NCBI GenBank assembly: GCA_003427395.1
Contig: BFEA01000106.1
Span: 3,263,976-3,287,684, forward strand
Direction of reading: 5' to 3'
DNA: 23,709 nt
Source: Chara braunii
Lineage: Eukaryota > Streptophyta > Charophyceae > Charales > Characeae
In this document: positions 9,565 through 18,060 of the stretch, piece by piece
Position numbering within the stretch: position 1 is the stretch's first letter
Layout of the letters: every line of letters starts with the position of its first letter
The notes under the pieces: generated by a model
The model's database searches: none
Seen by the model: only the letters and a program-made list of their open reading frames with translations
What the model was told of the DNA's origin: nothing
Program-made: the position numbers and the translations under genes

Positions 9565-10079
9565 ACATGTTTTAGCACCTTTCGGTCCCAGTCAAACTGG
9601 GGCTTTGCAACCTCGAGGTAGTACATACCTAACAACATATTGAATGGTAAGTCGTCGCTAATTAGGAACGAAATCTGATGTTTCAGTTCCCGACCTCCAT
9701 AACAGCAGGTGCAGACTACGTCCTTGACGTAGTAATTTACAACCATGCACTCCTTGTTGGCCAGGGTAGATGCTATAGATCCACCCAAGCGATGCACCTG
9801 GTCCCCTCGGCGCAGTCTCTCAACACAGTCGAAACTTATGAAGTTCCGCGTGGAGCCAATATCTACGAAGGCACTACACTTGCGGCCACCTACACTGACT
9901 TCCACGACGAAATGTTCCCCTTTAGGACCTCTAGGCAGTGCCACCCAAGACTCACGAGGTTCCCTTGCCGACCACTCAGTTTCTAAGTCTTCTAAGCCTT
10001 TGGACAAGTCCAACGAACAGAGTGTCGTTTGGTCTAGATGTGTCTGCAGGGTGACTAGTGAGTCAATAGCTTCGGCCAA
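9513..10079 (-). pseudogene. pol: Gypsy-1 aspartic protease region
   Basis: The open minus-strand frame contains KCSAFVDIGSTRNFIS, which corresponds to the retropepsin active-site loop D-[ST]-G-[AS]. Here the residue after Asp is Ile instead of Ser or Thr, so the catalytic loop is altered. Downstream, LPFNMLLGMYYLEVAKPQFDW matches the second conserved block of gypsy proteases (the ILGM.WL block). The enzyme would cut the Gag-Pol polyprotein. The frame has a stop just upstream (near 10085) separating it from gag, and it shifts frame relative to RT at about 9520-9560. Confidence 0.8.
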
Positions 10080-10276
10080 CTCCTAAAGTGGTGAGGGTAC
10101 TTCAACCACTTCAGCATGAGAAGAAGCAGCTATAACTTCTACTGGCCGGATGTGTTTCCCTGATTGGTGCTCGTAGAAGCACCACTCTGGGCGAAAGATC
10201 TCCCAAATCATTCTTTGGGCGGAATCTTTTGAGAGACCTTGGTGTTCTTGCACTTAAACTGCTGATGGCCATATTA
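10080..10276 (-). pseudogene. gag: Gypsy-1 gag remnant: half of a CCHC zinc knuckle
   Basis: The minus strand at 10273-10250 reads YGHQQFKC, the G-H-X4-C second half of a retroviral-type CCHC zinc knuckle. It is followed by a basic tail (KNTKVSQKIPPK) and then stops. The first half of the knuckle (C-X2-C) is missing, because the sequence upstream switches to LINE ORF2. The knuckle binds element RNA in the gag protein. The identification is from a very short motif plus its correct position just upstream of protease. Confidence 0.6.
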
Positions 10277-11713
10277 TTTCCTTTCTTGTATAAAAGTGTA
10301 ACTACCCCCGTGCTCAGATCGAGACCTAGGAATTCCTGTTCCAAGGCTCTATTTAGAAATCTGAGGAGGATAGGGCATAGGGTGGGCCAACCTGCTTCCC
10401 AAAATTCCTTGGATAGCCCGTCTCTGCCTGACTCTTTATTGGTTTTTAGTTCTCTTTGGGCCTCATGTAGTTCTTTAAGAGAAATGGTTGAGTCCAGAGT
10501 GTTTGTTGTATCGATGGACAAAGTGCGATCGATGTGAGCTAAGAATTTATCCCTGACTCTTAGTGTTTCGTTATTTTTTTCGACTGCAGTTTTGCTCGTG
10601 TAGAGGTCCTTGTAAAAGTTTGTTGCTATGTTGATTAGTTGTGTGGTTTCCGTGGCTGGTCTACCATGCTCATCTGACAAGCTTTCTATTTTAGAGTTCC
10701 TTGAGTTCGACTTGATTTTCTGTAAGGAGTACTTTGACATCTTCTCATTCAGTTCCCAGTCTCTTACTCTCGCTCTTAGCTGTAGGCCTTTGAGTTTTAA
10801 ATTTAGTCCACTCGGCTAACTCTTCTTTGGATTTGCAGTAAAATTCAACAAAAAAAATTGACTTTTTGTTTTGTTGTAGATTGAATTCAACTATTTCTAT
10901 AGCGTTCTTTAGCATATCTTCCCTTTCTTTTCTTTTAGTTGCTAGCTTCCTTGACATTTGTGCTACTTTCGAGCTTCTCCTTGATGATTTTTGAGAATTC
11001 GGTGTAGATGTCCTCATTAGCGTGTTGCTGTGTGGTTTCTGATAGAATCTCGGTTAATTCTTTTTGGAATTCTTGTCTGGTTAGAAGGGCATTATTGAGA
11101 TGGTAGAAAATTTACTATCGGGATAGAGGAGGCGGAAAGGATCTACTAAGTTTTTCCTAGTCATAAAGTTTGTTAGTTCAAAATTGTTGGAGTGGTGTGA
11201 AGGGTTGATGGAATTTGAGGATCTATCCAGGGAGGGGTTCTGAACTGAATTTCAATCTCCCATGAGGATCACATGTTTGTGCGAGGGGATTAGTTGTTCA
11301 ATTAAATGGAGGAAGGGTGTCTTTTCTTGTTGTGCGATTGGGCAGTAGACCCCAAAGATAGTTAGTTCTTCCTCTCTGTAATTGATGTCTAATCTCACCC
11401 GTCTGCCGGTGGTGATGTCTTGCCAAGTATTTTGTACTCTCATTAGGTTGCTCATCGTTGAGTTATCGTGGAGGAGGATGACTGTGCCGACTGAGCCATT
11501 GGGTAAGGCATGGAACCAAAATCCGGCCTTGACGAACCTTAATTTCCTAATTAGTGCTATTCGGATTCTGTTGTGCTCTTCGTTACTTGTAAGATGAGTT
11601 TCTTGTAGACAATTTATGTCTGGGGGGTTATGGCCAAACCAGCCTTTGGATTCCGTTAGGTTTCTCCATTTGACTGGGTTGTCTAGGATACATGCAAGGC
11701 CGTTCACGTTCAA
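10277..11713 (-). pseudogene. LINE ORF2, 5' half: APE endonuclease and start of reverse transcriptase
   Basis: The minus strand from 11713 encodes an exonuclease-III-like (APE) endonuclease domain: NVNGLACILDNPVKW, PDINCLQETHL with the metal-binding Glu, TIFGVYCP, and VILMGD at the GD-x-N motif. A TGA stop (11252-11254) replaces the residue between GD and N. The frame then continues with lesions (a stop near 11090 and a frameshift near 10820) into the RT fingers region: GRDGLSKEFWEAGWPTL, then LSTGVVTLLYKKGN. The sequence switches to Gypsy-1 gag at about 10276, so the palm motifs, including the catalytic F/Y-A-D-D, are absent. In intact LINEs APE nicks the target DNA and RT primes there. The missing 3' end is the reverse of ordinary LINE 5' truncation. 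Confidence 0.88.
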
Positions 11714-11729
11714 TGAGTAGAGGGAGATT

Positions 11730-12150
11730 TCAGGTTGTTGTCTGATTTCTTTTAGGATATCTTCGGTTTGCGTCTCTTCTTGTTAGTTTGGGCCCCTGAG
11801 TCAAAGGAGGTGTCCATCTAGGAGGTCCACCTTCTCCTTGATTTGGGGTGAGTAGTCCATCTAGGGGGTTTTCTGGGCTTTCTGGGAAAGCCTCCTCGCC
11901 TCCTTCCCTACCCTGTCCTCGTTCACCTTTGCCAGAGCCTTGTCCGCATTCCTTCCCAGTCATTCCTCCCTCACAAAGGTGCCCATGCTGAATGCAATCC
12001 TCTCTGCTGCCTCTTTTAAAAAGGATTTCACAGATCAGCTCCCAAGCTGTCCATTCCACACCCTCCCTCAATTGTACTGTGAGGTCATAGATGGCCATGA
12101 TGGGTCTCATGTCTCTTGTCTGGGACCAGTTTCCCATTCTTATGTAACAA
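11730..12150 (-). pseudogene. Possible ORF1 or N-terminal region of the same LINE
   Basis: An open minus-strand frame directly upstream of the APE domain contains METRPIMAIYDL-like sequence (visible as DMRPIMAIYDLTVQLREG), a WELICEILFKRG segment, then a Gly/Glu/Pro-rich low-complexity region (GKGERGQGREGGEEAFPE) and a basic end (RRDANRRYPKRNQ). Position, strand and distance (the APE start is within about 20 bases) fit a LINE ORF1 or a linker. No zinc knuckle or RRM motif can be seen. The family assignment rests on position alone. Confidence 0.35.
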
Positions 12151-12477
12151 ACAGATACCCTTTTTTTTTTTTTAAATATAGGTGAATGGTACACATTCAA
12201 AAAAAGAAACAAAAAGTTGGATGAACGTATGAACCATGATTGTTAACCGGACGTCCGCATCAGGATCCAGATGGTCCGGTCAAGATGTCCGGATCCCATG
12301 TCCGGTTTGGGGGGTCCGGTTGGGCCCCATTTCTAGAAAATTCAGAATTGCTTTTTGGGGGTCCCCACCCCGAAAATTGTTGGTGCAGTTTTTAGTAGAC
12401 CGTTGGGCCAACCGGACAGGTCCTGAAAGGCCTGTACTTGCAATCTTGGGTGAGCGTCAGCGGGCCAAGGAGAACTG

Positions 12478-12581
12478 GTTGTGTGTGTGTGTGTCTGTGT
12501 GTGCACGTGCATGTGCATGTGCATGTGCATGTGCGTGTGTGTGTGTGTGTGAGTGCATGTGCATGTGCATGTGCATGTGTA

Positions 12582-12626
<45 letters not shown>

Positions 12627-12628
12627 AT
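12478..12628. repeat. (GT)n microsatellite with GTGCAT interruptions
   Basis: About 150 bases of GT dinucleotide repeat with two blocks of ATGTGC hexamer repeats inside. Open frames across it (His-Thr or Val-Cys runs) are artefacts of the repeat. Confidence 0.97.
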
Positions 12629-12780
12629 TTTTTCAATATTTCAATTTTTATTTAATTATATAATTATTTAATTATTATTACTTTATGATTTATTATTATT
12701 TTATTATTATTTTATTATTATTTTATTATTATTTTTAATTTTTAATTTTTAATTTTTAATTTTTAATTTTATTTTTTTCA
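12629..12780. repeat. AT-rich minisatellite: TTATTATTATT and TTTTTAA units
   Basis: This begins with mixed AT DNA, followed by several copies of an 11-base TTTTATTATTA unit (about 12685-12733) and about five copies of a 7-base TTTTTAA unit (about 12733-12768). It directly abuts the GT microsatellite. Confidence 0.9.
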
Positions 12781-13086
12781 TATGTGCCACAGTGTGTGTG
12801 TACTTTAGCGTGTTCAAGATAAGTAGGATAATACAACTACAGCAGGGCGTGCCTGTGTTCTTTTTTTTTTTTTTTTAATTAATATCCGGACATACGGACC
12901 TGTACATTCATAACCGGACTGTCCGAGTGCGTATGTCCGGTTGTCCGGATTAATCCAGACACAGGTCCGGACCCGGTGTCCCGTGTCTGGATGTCCGGGT
13001 CCGGGCTAGTGGTCCCAAACTTGTGTAGAAAAAGCCTATGACCCAAAGTCTCTGGGCACTGGGCCCTTTCTTTTGTAATTAAAAGA

Positions 13087-13153
13087 AAAGACCCAGCTTA
13101 TGATGTCAACAAGGGGTACAAAAGAAAGACCCAGCTTATGATGTCAATGAGGG
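13087..13153. repeat. Two-copy tandem repeat, 38-base period
   Basis: AAAGACCCAGCTTATGATGT starts at 13087 and again at 13125, with about 29 matching bases per copy. The copies are nearly identical, differing near the 3' end (CAACAAGGGG against CAATGAGGGT). Confidence 0.85.
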
Positions 13154-13200
13154 TTTAAAAAAGAACTGAAATTTGATTTGAGAACGGGAGTAGCACTAAC

Positions 13201-13295
13201 CTCCCTAAGTTCTCTGATCTTGGCACGAACACTCCGCAGCAGGGCCTCCTTACGCTGTGCTTCTTCCTGCCACTTCTTTGATGTGGTCTCATCAG
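13201..13295 (-). CDS. Candidate internal exon, coiled-coil protein of unknown function
   Basis: On the minus strand a TGTGTATGCACAG acceptor precedes base 13295, and GAG followed by GTTAGT (13200-13195) forms a good donor. The 95 bases between are open: after two bases completing a split codon they encode 31 residues, DETTSKKWQEEAQRKEALLR followed by SVRAKIRELRE, a charged amphipathic helix typical of coiled coils. The exon leaves in phase 0, which matches the phase 0 entry of the candidate exon at 3672-3944 on the same strand, also helical. If they are one gene, the roughly 9.3 kb between them is intron holding Gypsy-1 and a LINE fragment in the same orientation. Short length makes chance possible, and I do not recognise the protein. 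Confidence 0.45.
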
Positions 13296-13434
13296 CTGTG
13301 CATACACACATTGCAGAACATAGTAATCCTCATTCTTGAATGTTCACACTCTTCCAAAAGAAAAAACTGCAACAGTCTTCACATACACAGTCCACAACCG
13401 ATTTACAGAACCTCAAAGAACAACTTTTAGACTT

Positions 13435-14340
13435 CCAAGGCTATAATGGAAGGTTTGCATAATCAGAGGGAAGCTCCCCAGATACACTACAGAGGGCCAA
13501 ATAGATGCAACCTTCTTTGGCCTGGCCCAGTCAAGAGCTAGAAAGACCACTATAGTGGCATTATATGACCCGGGCAAGGCCAAGGCAGCAGACTCTCCCA
13601 CCTTGGCCCAGAGCCTAAAGGTGGCTAGGGAGTTCTACCAAGAGTTGTTCACCTCCTCCACCAAAGGCAGGCGGGAGGAGGAAAGGGATGCACAGATCAT
13701 GGGTTTTCTTGCCCCCCTGACACACAGAATTTCAGACGAACAGTCGGAGGCCTTGGAAAGCCCGTTGGACAAGGAGGCAGTCTGGACCTCCCTGTTGCAG
13801 ATGGAGGATGAGAAAAGTCCCGAGATCAATGGCTTCCCCAAAGAATTTTGGGAATCCATGTGGTCACCTCTGTCAGCAGATCTTATGGAATTTTATAGTC
13901 AGGTGAAAGCAACCGGTAGTATGGGAGAGCTTGCGGGGCAGGGATTCCTCACCTTATTTGTAACTACTGCCGCATCACCCTCCTTACAGTAACTTACAAA
14001 ATGCTTTCCAAAGCCACGACACCGTTCTATTGGTGATTGAGATGATCCAACTGTCTAGGCAGTCCCACCAGAACACGACCCTGGTCTTTATTGACTTTGA
14101 AAAAGCCTATAACCACATAGACTGGCACTTCGTAGACAAATGTTTGGAAAAGGTCGATTTTGGTCCTGACTTCCGGGAATGGGTCAGAATACTCCACCAC
14201 AATGCCACTACACGTATGTAGGTAAATGGTCTACTGGCTCCAGAAACCAGGTTGGAATGTTCGGTGCGAGAAGGCGATCCAATACCATGCACACATATAC
14301 ATGGGCATCCCGTAGGTGCACGACACTTACGTGAGTGGCC
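13435..14340 (+). pseudogene. LINE reverse-transcriptase fragment, plus strand
   Basis: This is a second, different LINE copy, on the plus strand. It reads ARKTTIVALYDPG (start of the RT N-terminal region), ARKVAREFYQEL-like sequence (visible as LKVAREFYQELFTSS), INGFPKEFWESMWSPL, then CRITLLTVTYKMLSKA near 13975-14010. There is a frame change and an apparent deletion of about 30-40 residues. It resumes with TLVFIDFEKAYNHIDW (motif A region, 14080-14125) to a TAG at 14219-14221, followed by VNGLLAPETRLECSVREGDP, the decayed VNG...V-R-Q-G block. The catalytic F/Y-A-D-D box is not seen before the similarity ends near 14340. There is no endonuclease part, so it is truncated at both ends. Confidence 0.85.
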
Positions 14341-14865
14341 TGAGCTTCGAGATGAATAGAACTCACCCCCCTCTAATATGGTCCTCCTGACCATTTAACA
14401 CAACCCCTACACTAGTGTCCTATCTACTAGGAGGGTCTGACTCCAACACCAAAGTGCACCACTGGATCCCCCGCTGATGCTGAAGAACAAAGTAGCAACT
14501 TGCAGTCCGTAGATGCAGAATGGCTGCTTTCCCAGAAGCCCTAAGGTCGCCAAGTGTCTCCCTTGAATCAGATTCCAGGTGCGAGTGCCTCTCACTGTCA
14601 CCTCTCCCGCATGTCGCACGAAGTCTTCTCAAAGTGTCTCGCCTCTCCCAAATGTCGCACGAAGTCTTCTCGAAGTGTCTCGCCTCTTCAATCTCAACCT
14701 AGTTAGGTCAAGTGTCGACCCAACACGACCTAACCAGGTGGGGGAAGCTTCCCTTAACCACACTGCCCCACTTCCCTCAACTTCCAGCCCTAGCCATAAG
14801 TGGTAGCCCTCCACTTAGGTTAGGGTTGGAGCGGCGAAGTCAACTCTCGCCAGCAAGTAGAATCC
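14341..14865. other. No recognised gene; may be interior of a third LTR element
   Basis: This DNA lies just downstream (minus strand) of the primer-binding site at 14866-14877, so it should be the untranslated leader or gag start of that element. No gag-like protein can be read. Short minus-strand frames here show no domains. Confidence 0.3.
14601..14682. repeat. Two-copy tandem repeat, 41-base unit
   Basis: The units 14601-14641 and 14642-14682 differ at only three positions. Each contains ATGTCGCACGAAGTCTTCTC. No function is apparent. Confidence 0.93.
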
Positions 14866-14877
14866 GCTCCGATACCA
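14866..14877 (-). other. tRNA-iMet primer-binding site of a third LTR element
   Basis: The minus strand reads TGGTATCGGAGC one base after ...AACA, an LTR end. It is complementary to the 3' end of plant-type initiator tRNA-Met with about one mismatch, and it is the same PBS as at 23301-23312. It marks where minus-strand cDNA synthesis would start. Confidence 0.75.
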
Positions 14878-14878
14878 A

Positions 14879-15356
14879 TGTTATAATCCTGGCCAATTTC
14901 AAAGTACACATTCATCAGAGAGTACAATGTCGTCCAATTGCACAAAGAAATGAATGAACTTGAGAGGAGAGAGAGGGAAAGAAGAAGAAGAAGATGTACA
15001 CCAGCAAAGACCAACGAGAATTCCCATCTTCTTCGCCAACCACTCTCCTCCTCCTTATCTCCTCCCCTCTTATTCAAACAAGAAATAATAATAATAATGC
15101 TGAATGGCTGAACCAGAATCAATGTCCGAATCCCTCTTCTACTGCAGGTATCACATGAGGTCCACCATAGCCACGACCACCTTCTTCCTCCTCCTCTCAC
15201 TGCCCTGCTGTGCAAAGGACAACACAAAGCAGCTATGGCTGCTCTAGCTCAGGCCGCCATGCCTGACTCTGCATTGAAGCTTCTTGGTGCAGCTCTACCC
15301 CAACGGGGGGCCTTCCAGATGCAGCGCCCACCGAGGGGATGAAGATGGTATCCACC
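14879..15356 (-). repeat. Partial 5' LTR of the third element, cut by Gypsy-2
   Basis: The plus-strand TGTTATAATCC at 14879 is the complement of an LTR end in ...AACA, abutting the PBS on the minus strand. The LTR should extend rightwards, but at 15357 the LTR of Gypsy-2 begins, so the third element appears interrupted by it. The segment includes GAAGAAGAAG and AATAATAATAAT runs. The rest of this LTR and the partner LTR are not in the window. Whether the element is Ty1/copia or Ty3/gypsy cannot be told. Confidence 0.5.
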
Positions 15357-15635
15357 TGTTCCATACTTGTGAGTACTTCAACAAGTATGGGCAGAACCAA
15401 GAGATCAACCAATATAGGATGAGCATGTATGCAGCGGAAGTCTGATAAATGGACTGACTCACACAGATATCACTCAACACACAAACAATCGTGAGATGGT
15501 GGGGTCTGAGCCAATCATAGACGATGCTCAGGCCCCGTACAACCATACACAGATGAAAAGGTGGGAGAAGAGACGAAGGAGGTGGGAGGTGTAGGCAGCG
15601 CCAGATGTCACCGAGATAGACTCCAGTAGGTCACC

Positions 15636-15826
15636 GTAGTCCAAAATGTCATCGAACAAGATCAAAATGTCGTGGACAATTAAGTCACCAATGTCGGAGG
15701 TACAGAGTCCTAATGTAACCGGTGTCCAATNGTAGTCCAAAATGTCATCGAACAAGATCAAAATGTCGTGGACAATTAAGTCACCAATGTCGGAGGTACA
15801 GAGTCCTAATGTAACCGGTGTCCAAT
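15636..15826. other. Assembly gap (N at 15731) between identical 95-base copies
   Basis: 15636-15730 and 15732-15826 are identical over 95 bases and are separated by a single N. Position 23709, the window end, is the last base of the same 95-base string (23615-23709). This is what unmerged contig ends in a k-mer graph look like, not a biological duplication. Confidence 0.9.
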
Positions 15827-15948
15827 CTGTGATGCCCCCGAGTGTCAACCCCAACAATCTCCAAGTCTCGAATCCGGTAAGTATCACAGCCTCTTACCAC
15901 CGAAGTCCAACACTGATCTCTGTCCAACTAGTATCAAGTCTCCAGTCT

Positions 15949-15972
15949 GAAGAAGAAGAAGAAGAAGAAGAA

Positions 15973-16019
<47 letters not shown>

Positions 16020-16031
16020 AGAAGAAGAAGA
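15949..16031. repeat. (GAA)n microsatellite inside the LTR
   Basis: About 27 GAA triplets with a GAGGAA interruption near 15992. The long Glu-run and Leu-run open frames over it are repeat artefacts. It belongs to the Gypsy-2 3' LTR. The window does not extend far enough to compare the 5' LTR here. Confidence 0.97.
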
Positions 16032-16657
16032 GCCAGGTGGCAGAGGAGGAGGAGGAGATGGTGAGGTGGGGAGGAGGAATAACCTCGCTGCCCTGTCCCG
16101 AATCCAGGCCTCACCTACAGGTACGCGGATGCCACTGAAGACCTGCGCAGCTGGAGCTATGGCGCCTCAGGTAAGTGCCAGGTAAGTTCCCCGCTGCTCC
16201 TCGACTCCTGTGCAGTCCAGCACTAGGAATAGCGCTGCTGCCTCCAGCGCTGTGCGCTAATCAAAATAGCGCAGCGCTCCTCGTAATGCCGCTGCTCCGC
16301 TCTGAACCGAAACGACTGGCGCTCTAGCAGCGTCCCAGTGCTCGATGCCTCGAAGTGAGGTCGGCCGGTACTAAGTACCGGTGGGGCAGAGGCCGGCCTC
16401 AATGCTGTGAGGCCTGGACGTGATCTGAACCGTCAAGATTGACGATTCAGATCGGATCGGCGGGCGGCAGCCTCAAAAGCGCCGCCAGGCCCAAAACGAG
16501 AATATCGTTTAGGCTTTTGGGCCTGTCCGTCGGTCTGGTCCAAAATGTGGCCTTTCGGCCTGCTGTACCCCCAAGTCTGGGCCTTTAGGCCCTACTGTGT
16601 CCCCTCGGCCCTAAGTGGGGTCCGCTAGGGCCCGTGTGGCGTCGAAGATGTAACACA

Positions 16658-16668
16658 CTCCCCCTCTT
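16658..16668 (-). other. Polypurine tract of Gypsy-2
   Basis: The minus strand reads AAGAGGGGGAG immediately before the LTR start TGTGTTACATC and 11 bases after the pol stop codon (16680-16682). This is the canonical plus-strand primer position. Confidence 0.85.
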
Positions 16669-16679
16669 AAAAGACCGAG

Positions 16680-17300
16680 CTACTTGCGAGGGCGGAGTTG
16701 TCTGTCCGATACTGGGGTGGATCGGGCGGGACGAGCTGCTTCCTTGGCAAGTCGTCGCTTCTCATAGTTAGTGAAGATAAGGGGTGCAGAAGTCTGCAAG
16801 TCTGCACGAGAGATCCACCGAGTGTCGTCAGGTGCACATTGCTTGAATGTGACTTTGAACTGCATTGGCTTGTTGCCATACTTGCGGTGCGTGATGACTC
16901 GGTCGACTTCCTGATGTCCGTCCATAGAAGGCGGATCCTGTGATCGTCGGCCCAGAAACTCGTCAGCGGAAGGTGGCGTGTAGATGGCCAGCTTCGACGC
17001 GTGGAAGACCCGGTGCACTGTAAGGTGCGATGGAATGTTGACCACAAAGGAAGGACCTGCGGGGTCGTCTCACTCGGCATAAGGAATTTCCCATGGTCCG
17101 AACCATTTCGGAAGGAGTTTGCGTGAAACGTCCTGCTCGAGCGCGAATTCCTCGGAGAGGACCCAATCAAGGTCTCCCTCGCGGAAAGGACATGGGAGTC
17201 GACGTCGGTTAGCTTGCTGCTGTATGCGGATTTGAGCCTTTTGCATATTTGCGCGGGCTTTGATCAGCAAGCCCCGATACTGCGGGAGAGCACGGGACGT
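16680..17300 (-). pseudogene. pol: Gypsy-2 integrase C-terminal domain and chromodomain
   Basis: The minus strand from about 17300 encodes IKARANMQKAQIRIQQQANR, FREGDLDWVLSEEFALEQDV and RKLLPKWFGPWEI, the GPF/Y-type integrase C-terminal module. After a TGA at about 17070 it resumes in the same frame with SHLTVHRVFHASKL. A chromodomain-like segment follows: EVDRVITHRKYGNKPMQFKV, then TFKQCAPDDTRWISRADLQ, the usual strand-strand-helix pattern with the aromatic positions diverged. It ends in a basic tail (SDRQLRPRK) and a stop. The chromodomain is thought to target integration to marked chromatin. This region is in a different frame from the integrase core, because of a frameshift near 17300. 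Confidence 0.85.
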
Positions 17301-18060
17301 CTATGTCGGCAACCTGTGGTAGAAGGAGATCAGCGAAGATCCGTGCTTTCTCTCCACCATGATGTAACTCAAATGGTGTGACGCAGATCGCTGGGTGCAC
17401 CGAAGTGTTATAGGCGAACTCAATGTCGGGAAGCCGGTCAACCCAATCTTTCTGGTCGGGACGGATGAGCGTACGCAACATCATCTGAGCGGTTTGGTGC
17501 GCTCGCTCCGTCTGGCCATCCGTCTGTGGGTGCCGAGCCGAGCTCGGCTTCATTGTCGTACCAGACTCAGCCATAAGGGAAGTCCAAAAGGACGACATGA
17601 AGCGAGTATCTCGGTCGCTCACTATGTCTTCCGGAACACCCTGGTTGGTAATCCAACCAGTGTGCAAGAGTCGTGCGAGCTCCGGCGCTGCAGCATAATA
17701 CTTGCAAGGAAGAAAACGAGCATACTTGCTCAAACGGTCAACGACCGTGAGAATACCGTCATGGCCGAGGCGATCGCAGGGAAACGGGCCTGTAACGTCC
17801 ATAGCAATGGAGAGGCGTGGTGCCCGAGGAATCGGCAACGGTTTCAGTTCACCGAAAGGGACTCGAGATCGACCCTTGTTACGGTGGCAAACTGCACATG
17901 ACTCAATGTACCTCGTGACGTCGTGAAGGACGTCGGGCTAGTGAAAACGCTGGAGGAGGCGTGCTAATGTGCGGTTTACGCCAAGGTGTGTCGAAAGTCG
18001 TGCGTCGTGGAATTCGCCGAGAAGACGAGTCCATAAGATGCGATCTTGGGGCACAACTAA
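17209..18060 (-). pseudogene. pol: Gypsy-2 integrase zinc finger and catalytic core
   Basis: The HHCC zinc-binding module is split by one stop. EFHDARLSTHLGVNRTLARL supplies the two His, RFH is followed by a TAG (17938-17940) where the family has Trp, and ESCAVCHRNKG after the stop supplies the two Cys in the same frame. The catalytic core has all three acidic residues: Asp in LSIAMDVTGPFP (codon at about 17799), Asp in DIVSDRDTRF, and Glu in HPQTDGQTERAHQ, with 35 residues between the last two, the D,D-35-E signature. The core itself is open from 17838 to about 17300, where a frameshift cuts it off from the C-terminal domain. Apart from the TAG and that frameshift it looks functional in detail. 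Confidence 0.92.

Larger units (their letters stand above)
6020..10276 (-). mobile_element. Gypsy-1: degenerate 5'-truncated Ty3/gypsy chromovirus
   Basis: Reading the minus strand from 10276 down, the order is: half a gag zinc knuckle, protease, reverse transcriptase, RNase H, integrase, chromodomain-like tail, polypurine tract and 3' LTR. This is the canonical order for a Ty3/gypsy chromovirus. The 5' LTR, PBS and most of gag are missing, replaced abruptly by LINE sequence at about 10277. At least five frameshifts and several stops interrupt pol, and the RT active site is mutated, so the copy is dead. The integrase and RT are distinct from those of Gypsy-2, so this is a different family. 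Confidence 0.85.
12236..13010. repeat. TCCGG-motif clusters flanking microsatellites; possible DNA transposon
   Basis: The motif GTCCGG, or close variants in either orientation, occurs at least four times within 12239-12320 and at least seven times within 12886-13006. It is nearly absent between and outside. Such dense subterminal motifs on both sides of a non-coding body resemble non-autonomous DNA transposons, for example hAT-type. Convincing terminal inverted repeats or target duplications were not identified by eye, so the element call is tentative. Confidence 0.35.
15357..16657 (-). repeat. 3' LTR of Gypsy-2 (contains an assembly join)
   Basis: Plus-strand TGTT at 15357 through ACACA at 16657 gives TG...CA termini, and 15357-15730 matches 23317-23709 almost base for base. 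The length is 1301 as given, but it includes an N at 15731 and a duplicated 95-base segment, so the true LTR is probably about 1205. It contains a (GAA)n microsatellite. The minus-strand start, TGTGTTACATC, directly follows the polypurine tract. Confidence 0.9.

Noticed and set aside
12392-12671. Open frames rich in His-Thr or Val-Cys
   Set aside because: Direct translation of the GT microsatellite.
12236-13010. hAT transposon call
   Set aside because: Motif clustering is suggestive, but no terminal inverted repeats, target duplication or transposase was found, so it is kept only as a tentative repeat.
14813-14832. TTAGGTTAGGGTTGG resembles telomeric repeats
   Set aside because: Fewer than three imperfect units; chance or leader sequence of the third LTR element.
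15636-15826. Tandem duplication of 95 bases as a biological LTR feature
   Set aside because: The N between identical copies and the identical window end point to unmerged contigs.
15742-16185. Open frame with a long Glu run (and Leu run on the other strand)
   Set aside because: Translation of the GAA microsatellite in the LTR; it also crosses the duplicated assembly segment.
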